A DNA stretch of 64,000 nt. It comes from Janthinobacterium sp. J1-1 (GTDB lineage: Bacteria > Pseudomonadota > Gammaproteobacteria > Burkholderiales > Burkholderiaceae_D). The stretch is taken from positions 3,968,001 to 4,032,000 of the forward strand of contig NZ_CP132339.1 in the NCBI RefSeq assembly GCF_030944405.1. The letters run 5' to 3'. Within the stretch, counting starts at the first letter, position 1; each line of letters opens with the position of its first letter. Positions 17,694-28,879 of this stretch are shown here, in pieces. The notes below the pieces were generated by a model. The model did not search any database. It saw nothing but the letters and a program-made list of their open reading frames with translations, and had not been told where the DNA came from. A program made the position numbers and the translations under genes.

Positions 17694-20600
17694 ATGGCGG
17701 TCGGACAGGCTGACTGGACGCCGTCCTGGCAGCAGACGTTCATCAGCGCTGCCAGTGCCGTGTTGCCCTGTGCCGAAGAGCTGCAGCGGGCCATTGCCAG
17801 CTTCGAAGATGCGACCAATCTCGTGGGCCTGCCGACCGGACGGCGTGCACGCCTGGCGTTAGCCGATCTGGCGCGGGTGCTGCCGGATGCGTTTGGCCAG
17901 CAATGGGGCTTTGTGTTCCGTGCCGACGTACGCGAATTGCTGAGTTCTCTGCGCGATGGCGTGCAGTTCGTGGCCCTGCATCGTGAGCTGAGCGCGCAGA
18001 TTCGCTCCGCCTGGCCGGAGTCCGTCGTGGCGCGCTGCAAAAAGGCGCTGGCGCTGCTGGCCGAGCGTGAACGCGTGGCGTCGCTGTTGGGCAGGCCGTG
18101 GCCGGAAGACGCTGTCATTGAACTGGAAAACGGTTTGCGCCTGCTCGACGATCTGGCAGCCGGCGAAAGTGGCTTGTCGGTACGCTATGGCGAGCAGCTT
18201 GAACGGCTCAATGTGCATCAGCTGCAAAAGGCCTGGGTGGAAGCGGAACGCAGCGCCTGGCCCCTGTCGTGGATACGCAAGCGCAAGCTGGAGAGGGTGG
18301 TGACGGACTGTGTGACGGGTGAAGGCGAAGCCGACATCGCGCGCGACTTGCCTTTGCTTGTGCGTATCCGTGATCTCAGAGCGGCAATCGGCAAGGTGGA
18401 AATGGGGCCGGTGACCGAGGGTATCTGGGCAGGCTTGAAGACGCGGCCCGACTTCGTTCGCACTGCGCTGCGGTTCCAGCAAGTGCTGGGGCAGGCGCGC
18501 CGGCAAGAGACGTGGGAGGATCAGGCATTCGAGGCAATCGAGAATGGACGTTGTGGCGCTTTGCTCGCGGCAGAGTTGCTTCGCTTGCGCGAACTGCGCG
18601 CGCTCGATGCCGACATCGCGGATATGCAGCCGCTGGCTGCGGAAACGGGAGGGCTGTGGGATGGCCAGGCGACACGTTCTCAATTGCTGGCGGCGGCCAT
18701 GCGGTTTGCGACTGCCTTGCGCGCCGTGCAGCAGTCCGGCGTGCTGCAGGGTGAGCATGATGAAGTCGCGGCGTCTGACTGTGGCCCGGCATTGGCGGCG
18801 GACTATCGGCGCTTGCGCCAGCGCGACAGCGTCGAAGAGCAATTGCGTGCCTTCGATTACCTGCGTGCGTCAACCGGCGGCGTCTGGGGCGGGCTGCAAA
18901 CCCGCGCAGATGATATCGAACGCGTGAAGGCCTTTCAGCTAGTGGTCTCTGCGGCGATTGCCAATCTGGCCGAGTCGGCGGAGGACGCAGGCGTGCTGCG
19001 GCAGGCGTTTGAACAGTTGGTGGTCGAAGGCAATGCCTTGCTGGATACCTCTGGCGTGGTGGCCAGTGCGGGCCGGCGGTATCAGGCCGCCCACAGCGCT
19101 CTGCAGCCGGTGCTTGCCAACCTCGGTACAGCCGGCATGTTCAGCGATGATGCCGCCATGCAGTTCAACGAGCTCTCTTTGACGGACCTGGTCGCCTGCT
19201 GCCGGCAGATCGTGGCTGCCGAGCCGCGGCTCAAGGCCTGGTGTGCGTGGCGCAAGGTGCGCACGCAAGCGCAGTCCCTGTCGTTGGCGCCGCTCGTCGA
19301 TGCAATGGAGAGCGGGGCTGTCCGGCCGACGGACGCCTTGCGCGTATTTGAAGCCAACTACAGCCGGTGGTGGCTCAACCGTGCTGTCGACAACGAACCT
19401 GTCATCCGTAACTTCGTGTCGGTAGAGCATGACAAGCGGATCGGCGATTTCCGCGCCCTCGATCGCCAGTTCACCGACCTGACGCGCGCATGGGTGCGTG
19501 CCTCGCTGTGTGGCGGCATGCCGAACGCCGACGAAGTGACGCGTAACTCGGAGTGGGGTGACCTGCGGCACGAGATCAACAAGAAGAAGCAGCACAAGCC
19601 GCTGCGCGAACTGATGCAGAAGATACCGACAGTGCTGGGCAAGCTGGCTCCATGTCTGTTGATGAGCCCCTTGTCGATTGCGCAGTATCTGTCTGCCGAC
19701 GCCGGCGCCTTCGACCTGGTGGTATTCGACGAGGCTTCGCAGATTCCCGTATGGGATGCGATCGGTGCCATGGCGCGCGGCAAACAAGTGGTGATGGTGG
19801 GCGACCCCAAACAGTTGCCGCCCACCGCATTCTTTGACCGCGCCGAATCGTCGCCGGACGACGAGGACGTCGAAGGCGATCTGGAAAGCATCCTCGACGA
19901 ATGCATGGGTGCGAATCTGCCGACCATGCATCTGTCCTGGCACTATCGCAGCCGTCATGAATCCCTGATCGCGTTTTCCAATCACCACTATTATGGTGGT
20001 GGCCTGGTCACGTTCCCGTCGCCGGTGGCGCAAGACCGTGCTGTAAGCTTCCATCATGTGGACGGCGTCTACGAAAAGGGTGGGGCGCGCATCAACAAGC
20101 GCGAAGCGAAAGCGTTGGTGGCCGATATCGTCGCCAAGCTGCGCGCGCCGGACTTCCGGGACTCGAAGCTGACCATCGGCGTGGTCACTTTCAATACCGA
20201 GCAGATGAATCTGATCGAAGATCTGCTCGATGAGGAGCGCCGCAAGGATCCGGCGCTGGAACCGTATTTCGCCGAGACGGAACTGGAGCCGCTGTTCATC
20301 AAGAATCTGGAATCGGTACAGGGCGATGAGCGCGATATTATTTATTTCTCGATTACCTACGGCCCGGACCTGGGCGGCGCGGTGTCGATGAACTTCGGTC
20401 CGATGAACAGAGATGGCGGCGAGCGCCGACTGAATGTGGCAATCACGCGGGCACGGCAGGAATTGCGCGTGTTTTCGAGCCTGAAACCTGACCAGTTCGA
20501 TCTGTCGCGTACGCAATCTGCAGGCGTGCGCGACCTCAAACACTTCCTGGAGTTTGCCGAACGTGGCCCGCATGCGCTGGCCGAAGCCACCAAGGGTAGC

Positions 20601-21608
20601 TTGGGCGGATTTGAAAGCCCGTTTGAAGAAGCGGTGGCCGCTGCGCTGGCGTCGCGCGGCTGGCAGGTGCATACGCAGATCGGCGCATCGTCGTTCCGGG
20701 TTGACCTGGGTGTGGTGCATCCCGATGCGCCAGGCATTTATCTGTGCGGCGTCGAATGCGACGGCGCAACCTATCACCGCTCGGCGACGGCGCGCGACCG
20801 CGACATGCTGCGGGAACAGGTATTGCGCGGCCTTGGCTGGGAAATCGTGCGCATCTGGTCGACCGACTGGTGGGTGGATCGGGCGGGCACCTTGGCCAAA
20901 GTGCACGCGGCGCTGGAGCGCCTGCTTGAAATCAGCAGGACAGAGCGCAGCAAGGTGGCTGCGCGCGAAGCCGTCGAAGCCGAAGCGCGCGCGGCGATCG
21001 ACAGGGCAAGGGCTGAACGCGAAACGGTAGCGGTTGTCGAATCGGCCATCGAGCCGGTGGAGTCCGTGGATGCAATTCCGGAGCGCCAGTATGCCAGGCG
21101 TGCTGGCTCTGCTGAGCTGGAGGTCGATCCGGAGGCGCCGACAGCTTCAGACACGGCCGATGCCGGCGCCTTCTTCGATGCTTCTTACGATGGGCAACTA
21201 CGACAGATGGTGGAACAGATTGTCGCACTCGATGGGCCGGTGCGCGATACGGTGCTGGCGCGACGGATCGCGCGGGCACATGGCTGGCAGAGAACGGGGG
21301 CGCGCATCCAGGAGCGCGTGTCATCGCTTGCGCTGTCGTTCCTGTCGGCTACGGAAGAGGATGTGGGGGTATTCTTCTGGGCGGCCGATCGCGGCCCCGA
21401 CCTGCCTGTCGTGTTTAGTGGCGAAGGCGATACCAGCCGCAGCGTTGAAGAAATCTGCATTGCTGAACTGCGATCGCTGGCGAAAATGGTTGTCGCTGAC
21501 GGGTTGGCAGGCGACGGTGCCGTGGCGGCGATGGCCAGGAGGCTGGGCATGCGCCATGTGAGAACGGCCAGCCGGAAGCGGCTGGAACAGGCGCTCGCGA
21601 ATACGTAA
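17694..21608 (+). pseudogene. Hhe-like defence helicase, 3' part: helicase C-half, Vsr-like nuclease and DUF3320
   Basis: Remaining 1304 codons of the interrupted gene, numbered here from 880 in the rebuilt 2183-residue protein. Residues about 880-1500 are helix-rich. SF1 helicase motifs follow: Walker B FDEASQ at Asp1558-Glu1559, GDPKQLPP, WHYRSRHESLIAFSN, then ESVQGDERDIIYFS and RRLNVAITRARQELRVFSS. A PD-(D/E)XK/Vsr-like (DUF559-type) nuclease domain comes next, with Asp1883 (RVDLGVV) and Glu1900 in VECDGATYH. The last 130 or so residues match DUF3320. An ATG directly at the junction (17694) could allow a truncated product, but no ribosome binding site was seen. Without the Walker A half it cannot be a working ATPase. 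Confidence 0.85.
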
Positions 21609-21732
21609 CAGCCCAGTTTTAACAGTGGTCGCGGGCGTGTCTGAACGTTGTGGACAAGCTGCTTATCTCGCTGCGCTTGGGCAAAGGGCCGTTGTCGCAC
21701 ACTGTGTTAAAAGGCTGCCTGGAAAACAGTAA

Positions 21733-22023
21733 CTACAACGCCAATAGTGCAATCTCGAAAGGCATCAGCGCTGCCGTTAGGCCTGCCACGCGGGCGCGTC
21801 GGGAAACGCCGTGCCGGCGGGCCAAGTAGAGCAGGCGCCAGCAGTACACGCCGAGGCCACAGCCAATAATGAGGGCGGCGCAGGCGATCAGGACAGTATT
21901 GGAAAAACTGTCGAAGTCTGCCTGCATCAGCGACATGAAGACCAAACCCAGACCCAGCGCGGTCACTGCCATGCAAGCTATGGCATACACCGTTATTTTC
22001 TTGCTCAAGCTGGCTGAATTCAT
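21733..22023 (-). CDS. Small inner-membrane protein, two helices, unknown function
   Basis: A 96-residue protein with two strongly hydrophobic segments (about residues 10-30 and 42-62) separated by a short acidic loop, a basic patch (ARRHGVSRRARVAG) and a short hydrophobic C-terminus that could be a third segment. No family was recognised. The start used is ATG 22023 after a purine-rich stretch; the frame is open upstream to 22218 but that extension is Arg/Cys-rich and looks non-coding. It lies convergent to the disrupted helicase gene, with a 124-bp gap showing nothing else, and downstream of a 199-bp spacer from the GH2 gene. Confidence 0.5.
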   Translation of the reverse strand: MNSASLSKKITVYAIACMAVTALGLGLVFMSLMQADFDSFSNTVLIACAALIIGCGLGVYCWRLLYLARRHGVSRRARVAGLTAALMPFEIALLAL

Positions 22024-22222
22024 GTCTGTTTTTTTCTTTGTTTTGTGGTGCCGGCCCCGATTCCGTTCCCGGTGTTCGAGCATGTAGTCGGTACAGCATA
22101 ATAATTGCATATCCCTGCGCATGGGCCAAGTGTGAAGCGCGTACGACGGCCAGAGTACCCGGCGCCATGCGGCCAGGCACGTTTGCGCCTGCGCAGGCGC
22201 AAACCTCCATGCAATCAAATTG

Positions 22223-24844
22223 TTAAACGGACGTCAAATCCAGCTGCGCCGACGCCAGCCCGTCCGCCGTGGCGGTGACGGTGATCTTTCCTGGTGTTTT
22301 CCCGGGCCGCACATACGCCATCGCCTTGCCCTGGTAGCTATGGCGGCGGCCGCGCCGGAAGCTGTCGGCGTTGTGCGGGTTGCCGCTGCCGACGGCCGCC
22401 AGGTCGCCGCCCGTGACGGCAAAGCGGATGCGCACCACGGCGTCGGGCACCAGCCGGCCCTGGCGGTCGACCACCTTCGCCAGCACATGGGCGAGGGCGT
22501 CGCGGCTGGCCGCCAGGCTGGTCTTGTCGGCCGTCAGCAGCAACGCCGCCGGCGCGCCCGCCGTGACCAGTTCCTTGCGGCCGATTTCGGCGCCGTTGCG
22601 GTAGGCCACGGCGCGCAGGGTACCCGCCTGATAAGCGACCCAGAACGAGGCGATGCGCTTGTTCGCGGCCGTGAGCGGCTGCGTGGCCAGCAGCGCATCG
22701 TTCAGGTACAGCTCGACCTTGTCGGCGCCAGTGTAGACATGCACGCGTAGCTGGGTAGCGGCGGCCACGTCCCAGCTCCAGCTTTCCAGTTCGTCGAACC
22801 AGCCGAAGGCGAACGCCTGCTGCTGGCGGTTGCCGGACACGGGGCGGGCCACGGCCATCTCGATCGGGCTGATGTCCCACACCGCGCGCCGGTACAGATG
22901 CTGCGGCGCGACCTGGCCGATCAGGTCGAAGTCGCCGCAGCCGGCGGCAAACCAGGGGTAGGGGCCCCACAGGCCGCTGGCCTGCTTGCCCAAGTCGCGC
23001 GACTGGCCCTGGAACGAGGTATCGGTATCGCTGTCTTTGGCGATCAGCTGCGGCACGTTCATGCCCGTCTCGCCCATGTAGTCCCAGGCCGACCAGACGA
23101 AGTCGCCGATCACGAAGGGGTTGTCGGTGACCAGTTTCCAGTGGTCGTAGGCCGAGCTGGCAAAGCTCTCCGACTGCATCCAGGCCTTGCCGGGCATGGC
23201 CTGGCGCGCGGCCGCAAACGACAGCTGGTAGTGGATGTCGCCCAGGTCGGTATAGGCGGCCGTGGTGGGCGCGTTGAAGGCGCCGAAGATGCCCTGCGCC
23301 GCGCCCTGCATGATGGGCCGGCTGGCGTCGATGGCGCGGGCCCGGGCGAACAGCTCCTTGCCGCGCGGCTCGGCGGCTTTTGAATCGAAGATCTCGTTGG
23401 CGATCGACCAGATGCAGACGGCGGGGCTGTTACGCGACGACAGCATCCAGCTTTCCAGGTCGCGCTGCCACCACTGCGCGAAATACAGATGATAGTCGTC
23501 CGGCGTCTTGGCCACATCCCACATGTCGACGAATTCGTTGATCAGGATGAGCCCCAGGCGGTCGGCCGCCTGCAGGAACTCCTGGCTGGGCGGATTGTGG
23601 GCGATACGGATCGCGTTGTAGCCGCCCTGCTTCAGGATCGCCAGGCGCCAGTATTCCTGGTCGTACAGGCTGATGGCGCCCAACGGGCCGTGATCGTGAT
23701 GGACATTCCCGCCACGCAGTTTCAACGGCGCGCCGTTGAGCAGGAAGCCCTGGCCGCCGTCGACCGACACGGTGCGGATGCCGAAGGTCTCGATCACCTG
23801 GTCGGCCACGGCGCCATTGACGATCACCTGTACCACCGCCTGGTACAGCTGCGGCGTGTCCGGCGTCCAGGCCTGCGGGCTGGCCACCTTCAAGGTCAGC
23901 ATGGCGTCCTTTCGCTCACCGTCGGCCATGCCGTGCGCATCGATATCGGTCGCCGCGACCTGCTTGCCCTGTGCGTCGAACAGCATCACCCGCAATGCCG
24001 GCGAGGCCAGGCCCCCGGAGGCATTGTGCACGGTGACCTGCGCCACGATGCTCGCCTCCGATGTGCTCAACTCGCGCGTGGTCAAGCCCACGCCGAAGCG
24101 CGGGATGCGCACGCCGCCGGTGACGGTCAGGTGGGTGTGGCGGTAGATGCCGGAGCCGGAATACCAGCGGCTGTTGTCGCCCAGATTGCGCACGCGCACG
24201 GCGACGATATTCTCGCCGGCCACCAGGTGCGGCGTCAGGTCATGGCCGAAGGCGGTGTAGCCATATGGATGAAAGCCCAGGTGCCGGCCATTGATCCAGA
24301 CATCGGCGTTCTGGTAGACGCCGTCGAAGGCCAGTTCCACGCGCTGGCCGGGGTTGGCCGCCACGGTGAAATGCTTGCGGTACCAGCCTTCGCCGCCGAC
24401 GAAACGGCCGGTCGCGCGGCCGCCGCCACTGAGTTGGCTGTCGAAGGGGCCGATGCGCGGCGGCGCGCGCTCGGCCAGCGCGGGGTCTTCAAAGTAGAAC
24501 AGGTGCGAGGGCTGGGCCGTGGCGGCGCCGTCGTCGCTGCCACCTAGCAGGTCCTCGATGCTCCAGTCGTGCGGCAGGTCGAGCGCGCGCCAGCCCTGGT
24601 CCGCAAAGCCGGGCAGGGCGGCGGCGTCGCCGGTTTGCGCGCCGGCGGCAAACAGCCAGCCTTCGTCGAAGGAGCGCGTGCGCTGCCCCGAAAACTGCTG
24701 CGCCTCGCCCAGCGACGGCGCCGCAAAGCCGTCATCGCCGCTGCCGCAGGCGGTCAGCAAAGGCACGGCCGCCGCCGCGGCGGCCATTTGCAGGATGCGC
24801 CGCCGGTGTGGCGAGGGCAAGGGTGTGGCTGGTGGTTTTTGCAT
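22223..24844 (-). CDS. Glycoside hydrolase family 2 lipoprotein (beta-galactosidase-like)
   Basis: An 873-residue GH2 glycosidase. The N-terminus has RRR (14-16), a hydrophobic core and the lipobox LLTAC ending at Cys33, so it is a lipoprotein, possibly exported by the twin-arginine route. Then come the sugar-binding jelly-roll (GEGWYRKHF, VAVRVRNLGDNSRWYSGSGI), an Ig-like sandwich, and the TIM barrel with the acid/base Glu484 in WSIANEI and likely nucleophile Glu559 in QSESF. The region after about 640 contains DUF4982-type and Ig-like domains. GH2 enzymes remove terminal beta-galactose, glucuronate, mannose or similar sugars; the exact one cannot be told. It stands alone, divergent from an AraC regulator that may control it. 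Confidence 0.87.
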   Translation of the reverse strand: MQKPPATPLPSPHRRRILQMAAAAAAVPLLTACGSGDDGFAAPSLGEAQQFSGQRTRSFDEGWLFAAGAQTGDAAALPGFADQGWRALDLPHDWSIEDLLGGSDDGAATAQPSHLFYFEDPALAERAPPRIGPFDSQLSGGGRATGRFVGGEGWYRKHFTVAANPGQRVELAFDGVYQNADVWINGRHLGFHPYGYTAFGHDLTPHLVAGENIVAVRVRNLGDNSRWYSGSGIYRHTHLTVTGGVRIPRFGVGLTTRELSTSEASIVAQVTVHNASGGLASPALRVMLFDAQGKQVAATDIDAHGMADGERKDAMLTLKVASPQAWTPDTPQLYQAVVQVIVNGAVADQVIETFGIRTVSVDGGQGFLLNGAPLKLRGGNVHHDHGPLGAISLYDQEYWRLAILKQGGYNAIRIAHNPPSQEFLQAADRLGLILINEFVDMWDVAKTPDDYHLYFAQWWQRDLESWMLSSRNSPAVCIWSIANEIFDSKAAEPRGKELFARARAIDASRPIMQGAAQGIFGAFNAPTTAAYTDLGDIHYQLSFAAARQAMPGKAWMQSESFASSAYDHWKLVTDNPFVIGDFVWSAWDYMGETGMNVPQLIAKDSDTDTSFQGQSRDLGKQASGLWGPYPWFAAGCGDFDLIGQVAPQHLYRRAVWDISPIEMAVARPVSGNRQQQAFAFGWFDELESWSWDVAAATQLRVHVYTGADKVELYLNDALLATQPLTAANKRIASFWVAYQAGTLRAVAYRNGAEIGRKELVTAGAPAALLLTADKTSLAASRDALAHVLAKVVDRQGRLVPDAVVRIRFAVTGGDLAAVGSGNPHNADSFRRGRRHSYQGKAMAYVRPGKTPGKITVTATADGLASAQLDLTSV

Positions 24845-25072
24845 GGTCTTGTCTCCGTTTTTTATGGGTCGCAGCAGCTGGCCTGCGCCGTGTTGGGGAA
24901 AAAATCATAGCAGCGGCCACGCCCTGCCGATTGGCCGATGGTCGCGCCGCTTTGCCCTGTGGCGCGTCCTGGAAATTGTTTTTGCGGCAAGCGAAATCGT
25001 TTGACTGCGCGCGATGGGCGGCGCTATCGTGTGAGACGATATCAACGCCTGCATAACCATAAAAGAGACGAC

Positions 25073-26116
25073 ATGGCTGATAAAACGGTGTCCGCCGAGC
25101 TGGTGCGGCGTGGCATGGCGTTGGCGCTGCGCGCCGGCATCGGCGCTGAACAATTCCAGCACCTGACGGGCATCGCGCAGCACAGCGTGGTACAAACGGA
25201 TGGCCGTATCGCGGGCAGCCGGTACACGGCGATGCTCAATCTGCTCGACCGCCTGCCCGAACCGGGCGACCTGGTGGTGCCCGAGGGCGATATCTGCTGG
25301 AGCGAGCCGTTCGTGACGAAAATCGCCATCGTCTCGAATGCGCCCGATCTGCTGGCGGCGTTCGAGCACTGCATCGCCTACCGGCCGCTGATCGGCGAGG
25401 TCGACGCCATGTCGTTCAAGCGGGCCGGCGACGACTTCGAGTTTGCATTCCATCTCGATGGCGAGGCGCGCACCGCGCTGATGGCCTTGAACAGCCTGAA
25501 AGGCATCGTCCAGCTGGCGCAGGTGTATAGTGGCGCCGGCCTGGCCCATCCATCGATCGAGCTGACGGGCGCCGAGCCGCCGGCCTGGCGCCGGCTGCTG
25601 CGCGGCGTGCCGTGCCCGGTGCGCTTCGGCCAGGCCCGCAACCGCCTGCGTTTCAGCGCGCCGCGCGCACAGCAACCCTTCGAGCAGCACAACCCCATGC
25701 TGTACCGGCTGTTTCGCGACAAGGCGGATGCGGACATGCGCGCGCTGCGCCGGCGCGATTCGTTTTGCGCCAGGGTCGAGGATTTCCTCGGCCAGCTGCT
25801 GCTGCGCGAGCAGCAGGGCGTCGACGCCAGCCCATGGGCGGCCCCAAGCCAGGTGTTGCTGGCAACCTGTGACCAGTTCGGCCTGTCGCGCTCGGCCCTG
25901 CACCGGCGCCTGCAGAAGGAGGGCAGCCATTTCCAGGCCATTTACACCCGCGTGCGGCTGGCCGAGGCAAAGCGGCTGCTGATGCTCGATCAGGCCTGCC
26001 TGTTTGAAATCAGCGACATGCTGGGATTTTCATCGGCCTCGGTACTGACGCGCTTCTTTTCGCAGCAGACCGGCATGACGCCCTCGCATTTCAAGGCGCG
26101 GCACTGCCCGTTTTGA
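25073..26116 (+). CDS. AraC family transcriptional regulator (OruR/ArgR-like type)
   Basis: A 347-residue regulator. Residues about 20-200 form an N-terminal ligand domain of the arabinose-binding type found in OruR/VirS-like regulators. The C-terminus carries two helix-turn-helix motifs: FGLSRSALHRRLQKEGSHFQ and the AraC signature region LFEISDMLGFSSASVLTRFF followed by QTGMTPSHFKARH. Start ATG 25073 follows AAGAGACG; the frame extends to 24938 but the extension overlaps the promoter spacer of the GH2 gene. Divergent from the GH2 glycosidase with a 228-bp gap, and upstream of acnB on the same strand. Control of the GH2 gene is a guess from position. Confidence 0.87.
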   Translation: MADKTVSAELVRRGMALALRAGIGAEQFQHLTGIAQHSVVQTDGRIAGSRYTAMLNLLDRLPEPGDLVVPEGDICWSEPFVTKIAIVSNAPDLLAAFEHCIAYRPLIGEVDAMSFKRAGDDFEFAFHLDGEARTALMALNSLKGIVQLAQVYSGAGLAHPSIELTGAEPPAWRRLLRGVPCPVRFGQARNRLRFSAPRAQQPFEQHNPMLYRLFRDKADADMRALRRRDSFCARVEDFLGQLLLREQQGVDASPWAAPSQVLLATCDQFGLSRSALHRRLQKEGSHFQAIYTRVRLAEAKRLLMLDQACLFEISDMLGFSSASVLTRFFSQQTGMTPSHFKARHCPF

Positions 26117-26178
26117 TGCTGGCGACCGGCGCCAGTGTGGCGATTTGGCCATTGGGTAATTTTGCTCTCCTGTTATAT

Positions 26179-26207
26179 GTCTTATATAAGACTGGTTGAG
26201 ATATAAT
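26179..26207 (+). promoter_or_regulatory. acnB promoter with overlapping 14-bp palindrome
   Basis: A perfect palindrome GTCTTATATAAGAC (26179-26192) lies just upstream of an exact TATAAT (26202-26207), about 60 bp before acnB. The palindrome covers the place where the -35 box should be, so a bound regulator would block transcription. A further partial copy (ATATGTCTTAT) abuts it. The regulator is not identified; GntR- or similar-type control of TCA cycle genes is plausible. Confidence 0.55.
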
Positions 26208-26268
26208 AGTGGTCGAGACCGGCGGCCAGGCGGCCGTCCCTGCAATCAACCTTGATCGAGAGTATTTC

Positions 26269-28860
26269 ATGCTAGCTGCTTATCGCAATCACGTCGCCGA
26301 ACGCGCCGCCCTTGGTATTCCTCCACTGCCGCTGTCGGCAGCCCAGACCACGGACCTGATCGAACTGCTGTTGAACCCGCCTGCCGGGGAAGAGCAGTTC
26401 CTGGTCGACCTGATCACCCACCGCGTGCCGGCCGGCGTCGATGATGCGGCCAAGGTCAAATGCGCTTTCCTGGCCAGCGTTGCCAAGGGCACGGAAACGT
26501 CGCCGCTGGTGTCGCGCGAACTGGCGACCCAGCTGCTGGGCACCATGCTGGGCGGCTTCAATATCAAGCCGATGATCGACCTGCTGGACGACCCGGTGGT
26601 GGGCGCGGTGGCGGCCGAAGGCCTGAAGAAAACCCTGCTGATGTTCGACTACTTCCATGACGTCAAGGAACTGGCCGACAAGGGCAGCGCGCGCGCCGCC
26701 GAAGTGGTGCAGTCGTGGGCCGACGCCGAGTGGTTCACCTCGCGTCCGGAAGTGCCGCAAAGCCTGACCATCACCGTGTTCAAGGTCACCGGCGAAACCA
26801 ATACCGACGACCTGTCGCCGGCGCCCGACGCCACCACGCGCCCGGACATTCCGCTGCACGCGCTGGCCATGCTGAAAAACCCGCGTCCCGGCATCAATCC
26901 GGAAGAGCCGGGCAAGATCGGCCCCCTGAAGCAGCTCGAAGCCTTGAAAGCCAAGGGCCACCTGGTCGCCTACGTGGGCGACGTGGTCGGCACCGGTTCC
27001 TCGCGCAAATCGGCCACCAACTCCGTGTTGTGGTTCACCGGCGAAGACATTCCCTTCATTCCGAACAAGCGCTTCGGCGGCGTGTGCCTGGGCACCAAGA
27101 TCGCCCCGATCTTCTACAACACCATGGAAGACGCCGGCGCACTGCCGATCGAACTCGATGTCACGCAAATGGAAATGGGCGACGTGGTCGAACTGCGTCC
27201 CTACGACGGCAAGGCCCTGAAAAACGGTGAGGTCATCGCCGAATTCACGGTCAAGTCCGACGTGCTGTTCGACGAGGTGCGAGCCGGTGGCCGCATTCCG
27301 CTGATCATCGGCCGCGGCCTGACCGCCAAGGCGCGCGAATCGCTGGGCCTGGGCACATCGACGCTGTTCCGCCTGCCGCAAAACCCGGCCGACAGCGGCC
27401 GTGGCTACTCGCTGGCGCAAAAAATGGTCGGCCGCGCCTGCGGCCTGCCGGAAGGCACCGGCATCCGTCCGGGCACCTACTGCGAACCGAAGATGACCAC
27501 CGTCGGCTCGCAGGACACGACCGGCCCGATGACCCGCGACGAGCTGAAAGACCTGGCCTGCCTGGGCTTCTCGGCCGACCTGGTGATGCAGTCGTTCTGC
27601 CACACCGCCGCCTACCCGAAAGTGGTGGACGTCAAGATGCACCGCGAACTGCCGACCTTTATCGAAAACCGTGGCGGCGTGGCCCTGCGTCCGGGCGACG
27701 GCGTGATCCACTCGTGGCTGAACCGCCTGCTGATGCCGGACACCGTCGGCACCGGTGGCGATTCGCACACCCGTTTCCCGATCGGTATCTCGTTCCCGGC
27801 CGGTTCCGGCCTGGTGGCGTTTGCCGCCGCCACCGGCGTGATGCCGCTCGATATGCCTGAATCGGTGCTGGTGCGCTTCAAGGGCACCATGCAGCCTGGC
27901 GTGACCCTGCGCGACCTGGTCAACGCGATTCCGCTGTACGCGATCCGCCAGGGCATGCTGACGGTCGATAAAAAGGGCAAGAAGAACATCTTCTCCGGCC
28001 GCATCCTGGAAATCGAAGGCCTGCCCGACCTGAAGGTCGAACAGGCGTTCGAACTGTCCGACGCCTCGGCGGAACGCTCGGCCGCCGGCTGCACCGTGCA
28101 CCTGGACAAAGCGCCGATCATTGAGTACATGACCTCGAACATCACCCTGATGAAGTGGATGATCGCCAACGGCTACCTGGACCAGCGCACGCTGGAGCGC
28201 CGCATCAAGGCGATGGAAGCCTGGCTGGCCAACCCGGAACTGCTGGCGCCGGACGCTGATGCGGAATACGCCGCCGTGATCGAGATCGACCTGGCCGACA
28301 TCCATGAGCCTATCGTGGCCTGCCCGAACGACCCGGACGACGTGAAAACCCTGGCCGAAGTGGCCGGTGCCAAGATCGACGACGTGTTTGTCGGCTCGTG
28401 CATGACCAATATCGGTCACTTCCGCGCCGCTTCCAAGGTCCTTGAAAACAAGACCGACATTCCGGTACGCCTGTGGATCGCGCCACCGACCAAGATGGAC
28501 CAGCAGGTGCTGACCTCCGAAGGCCACTACGGCAGCCTGGGCCGCACCGGTGCGCGCATGGAAATGCCGGGCTGCTCGCTGTGCATGGGTAACCAGGCGC
28601 AGATCCGCAAGGGCGCCACGGTGATGTCGACCTCGACGCGCAACTTCCCGAACCGCCTCGGCATCGAGACCAATGTCTACCTCGGCTCGGCCGAACTGGC
28701 CGCCGTGTGTTCCCTGCTGGGCCGCATCCCGACCCGCGCGGAATACATGTCGCATATCGGCGTGATTGCCGAGAATGCCGACGAGATCTACCGCTATATG
28801 AACTTCGACAAGATCGAAGAATTCCGCTCGGTGGCGGACAAGGTGCAAGTCCCGGCGTAA
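26269..28860 (+). CDS. acnB: Bifunctional aconitate hydratase 2 / 2-methylisocitrate dehydratase
   Basis: An 863-residue AcnB (E. coli 865). It interconverts citrate and isocitrate via cis-aconitate in the TCA cycle and also hydrates 2-methyl-cis-aconitate in propionate breakdown. The AcnB-specific HEAT-like N-terminal domain ([12 protein letters not shown]...) precedes the swivel domain ([16 protein letters not shown]) and the catalytic core. The 4Fe-4S ligands are Cys711 in [11 protein letters not shown] and Cys769 and Cys772 in [14 protein letters not shown] at 26269 is chosen as the start by length and a GAGAG site; the frame is open upstream to 26209. It is followed by a strong terminator, so it is a single-gene unit, with a palindrome over its promoter. 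Confidence 0.97.
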   Translation: MLAAYRNHVAERAALGIPPLPLSAAQTTDLIELLLNPPAGEEQFLVDLITHRVPAGVDDAAKVKCAFLASVAKGTETSPLVSRELATQLLGTMLGGFNIKPMIDLLDDPVVGAVAAEGLKKTLLMFDYFHDVKELADKGSARAAEVVQSWADAEWFTSRPEVPQSLTITVFKVTGETNTDDLSPAPDATTRPDIPLHALAMLKNPRPGINPEEPGKIGPLKQLEALKAKGHLVAYVGDVVGTGSSRKSATNSVLWFTGEDIPFIPNKRFGGVCLGTKIAPIFYNTMEDAGALPIELDVTQMEMGDVVELRPYDGKALKNGEVIAEFTVKSDVLFDEVRAGGRIPLIIGRGLTAKARESLGLGTSTLFRLPQNPADSGRGYSLAQKMVGRACGLPEGTGIRPGTYCEPKMTTVGSQDTTGPMTRDELKDLACLGFSADLVMQSFCHTAAYPKVVDVKMHRELPTFIENRGGVALRPGDGVIHSWLNRLLMPDTVGTGGDSHTRFPIGISFPAGSGLVAFAAATGVMPLDMPESVLVRFKGTMQPGVTLRDLVNAIPLYAIRQGMLTVDKKGKKNIFSGRILEIEGLPDLKVEQAFELSDASAERSAAGCTVHLDKAPIIEYMTSNITLMKWMIANGYLDQRTLERRIKAMEAWLANPELLAPDADAEYAAVIEIDLADIHEPIVACPNDPDDVKTLAEVAGAKIDDVFVGSCMTNIGHFRAASKVLENKTDIPVRLWIAPPTKMDQQVLTSEGHYGSLGRTGARMEMPGCSLCMGNQAQIRKGATVMSTSTRNFPNRLGIETNVYLGSAELAAVCSLLGRIPTRAEYMSHIGVIAENADEIYRYMNFDKIEEFRSVADKVQVPA

Positions 28861-28879
28861 GGCTGAGTGATTGAAGCGA

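Noticed and set aside
18939..20906. A 655-codon minus-strand open frame over the helicase 3' part
   Set aside because: Antisense shadow of conserved helicase and nuclease coding sequence; composition typical of a non-coding frame.
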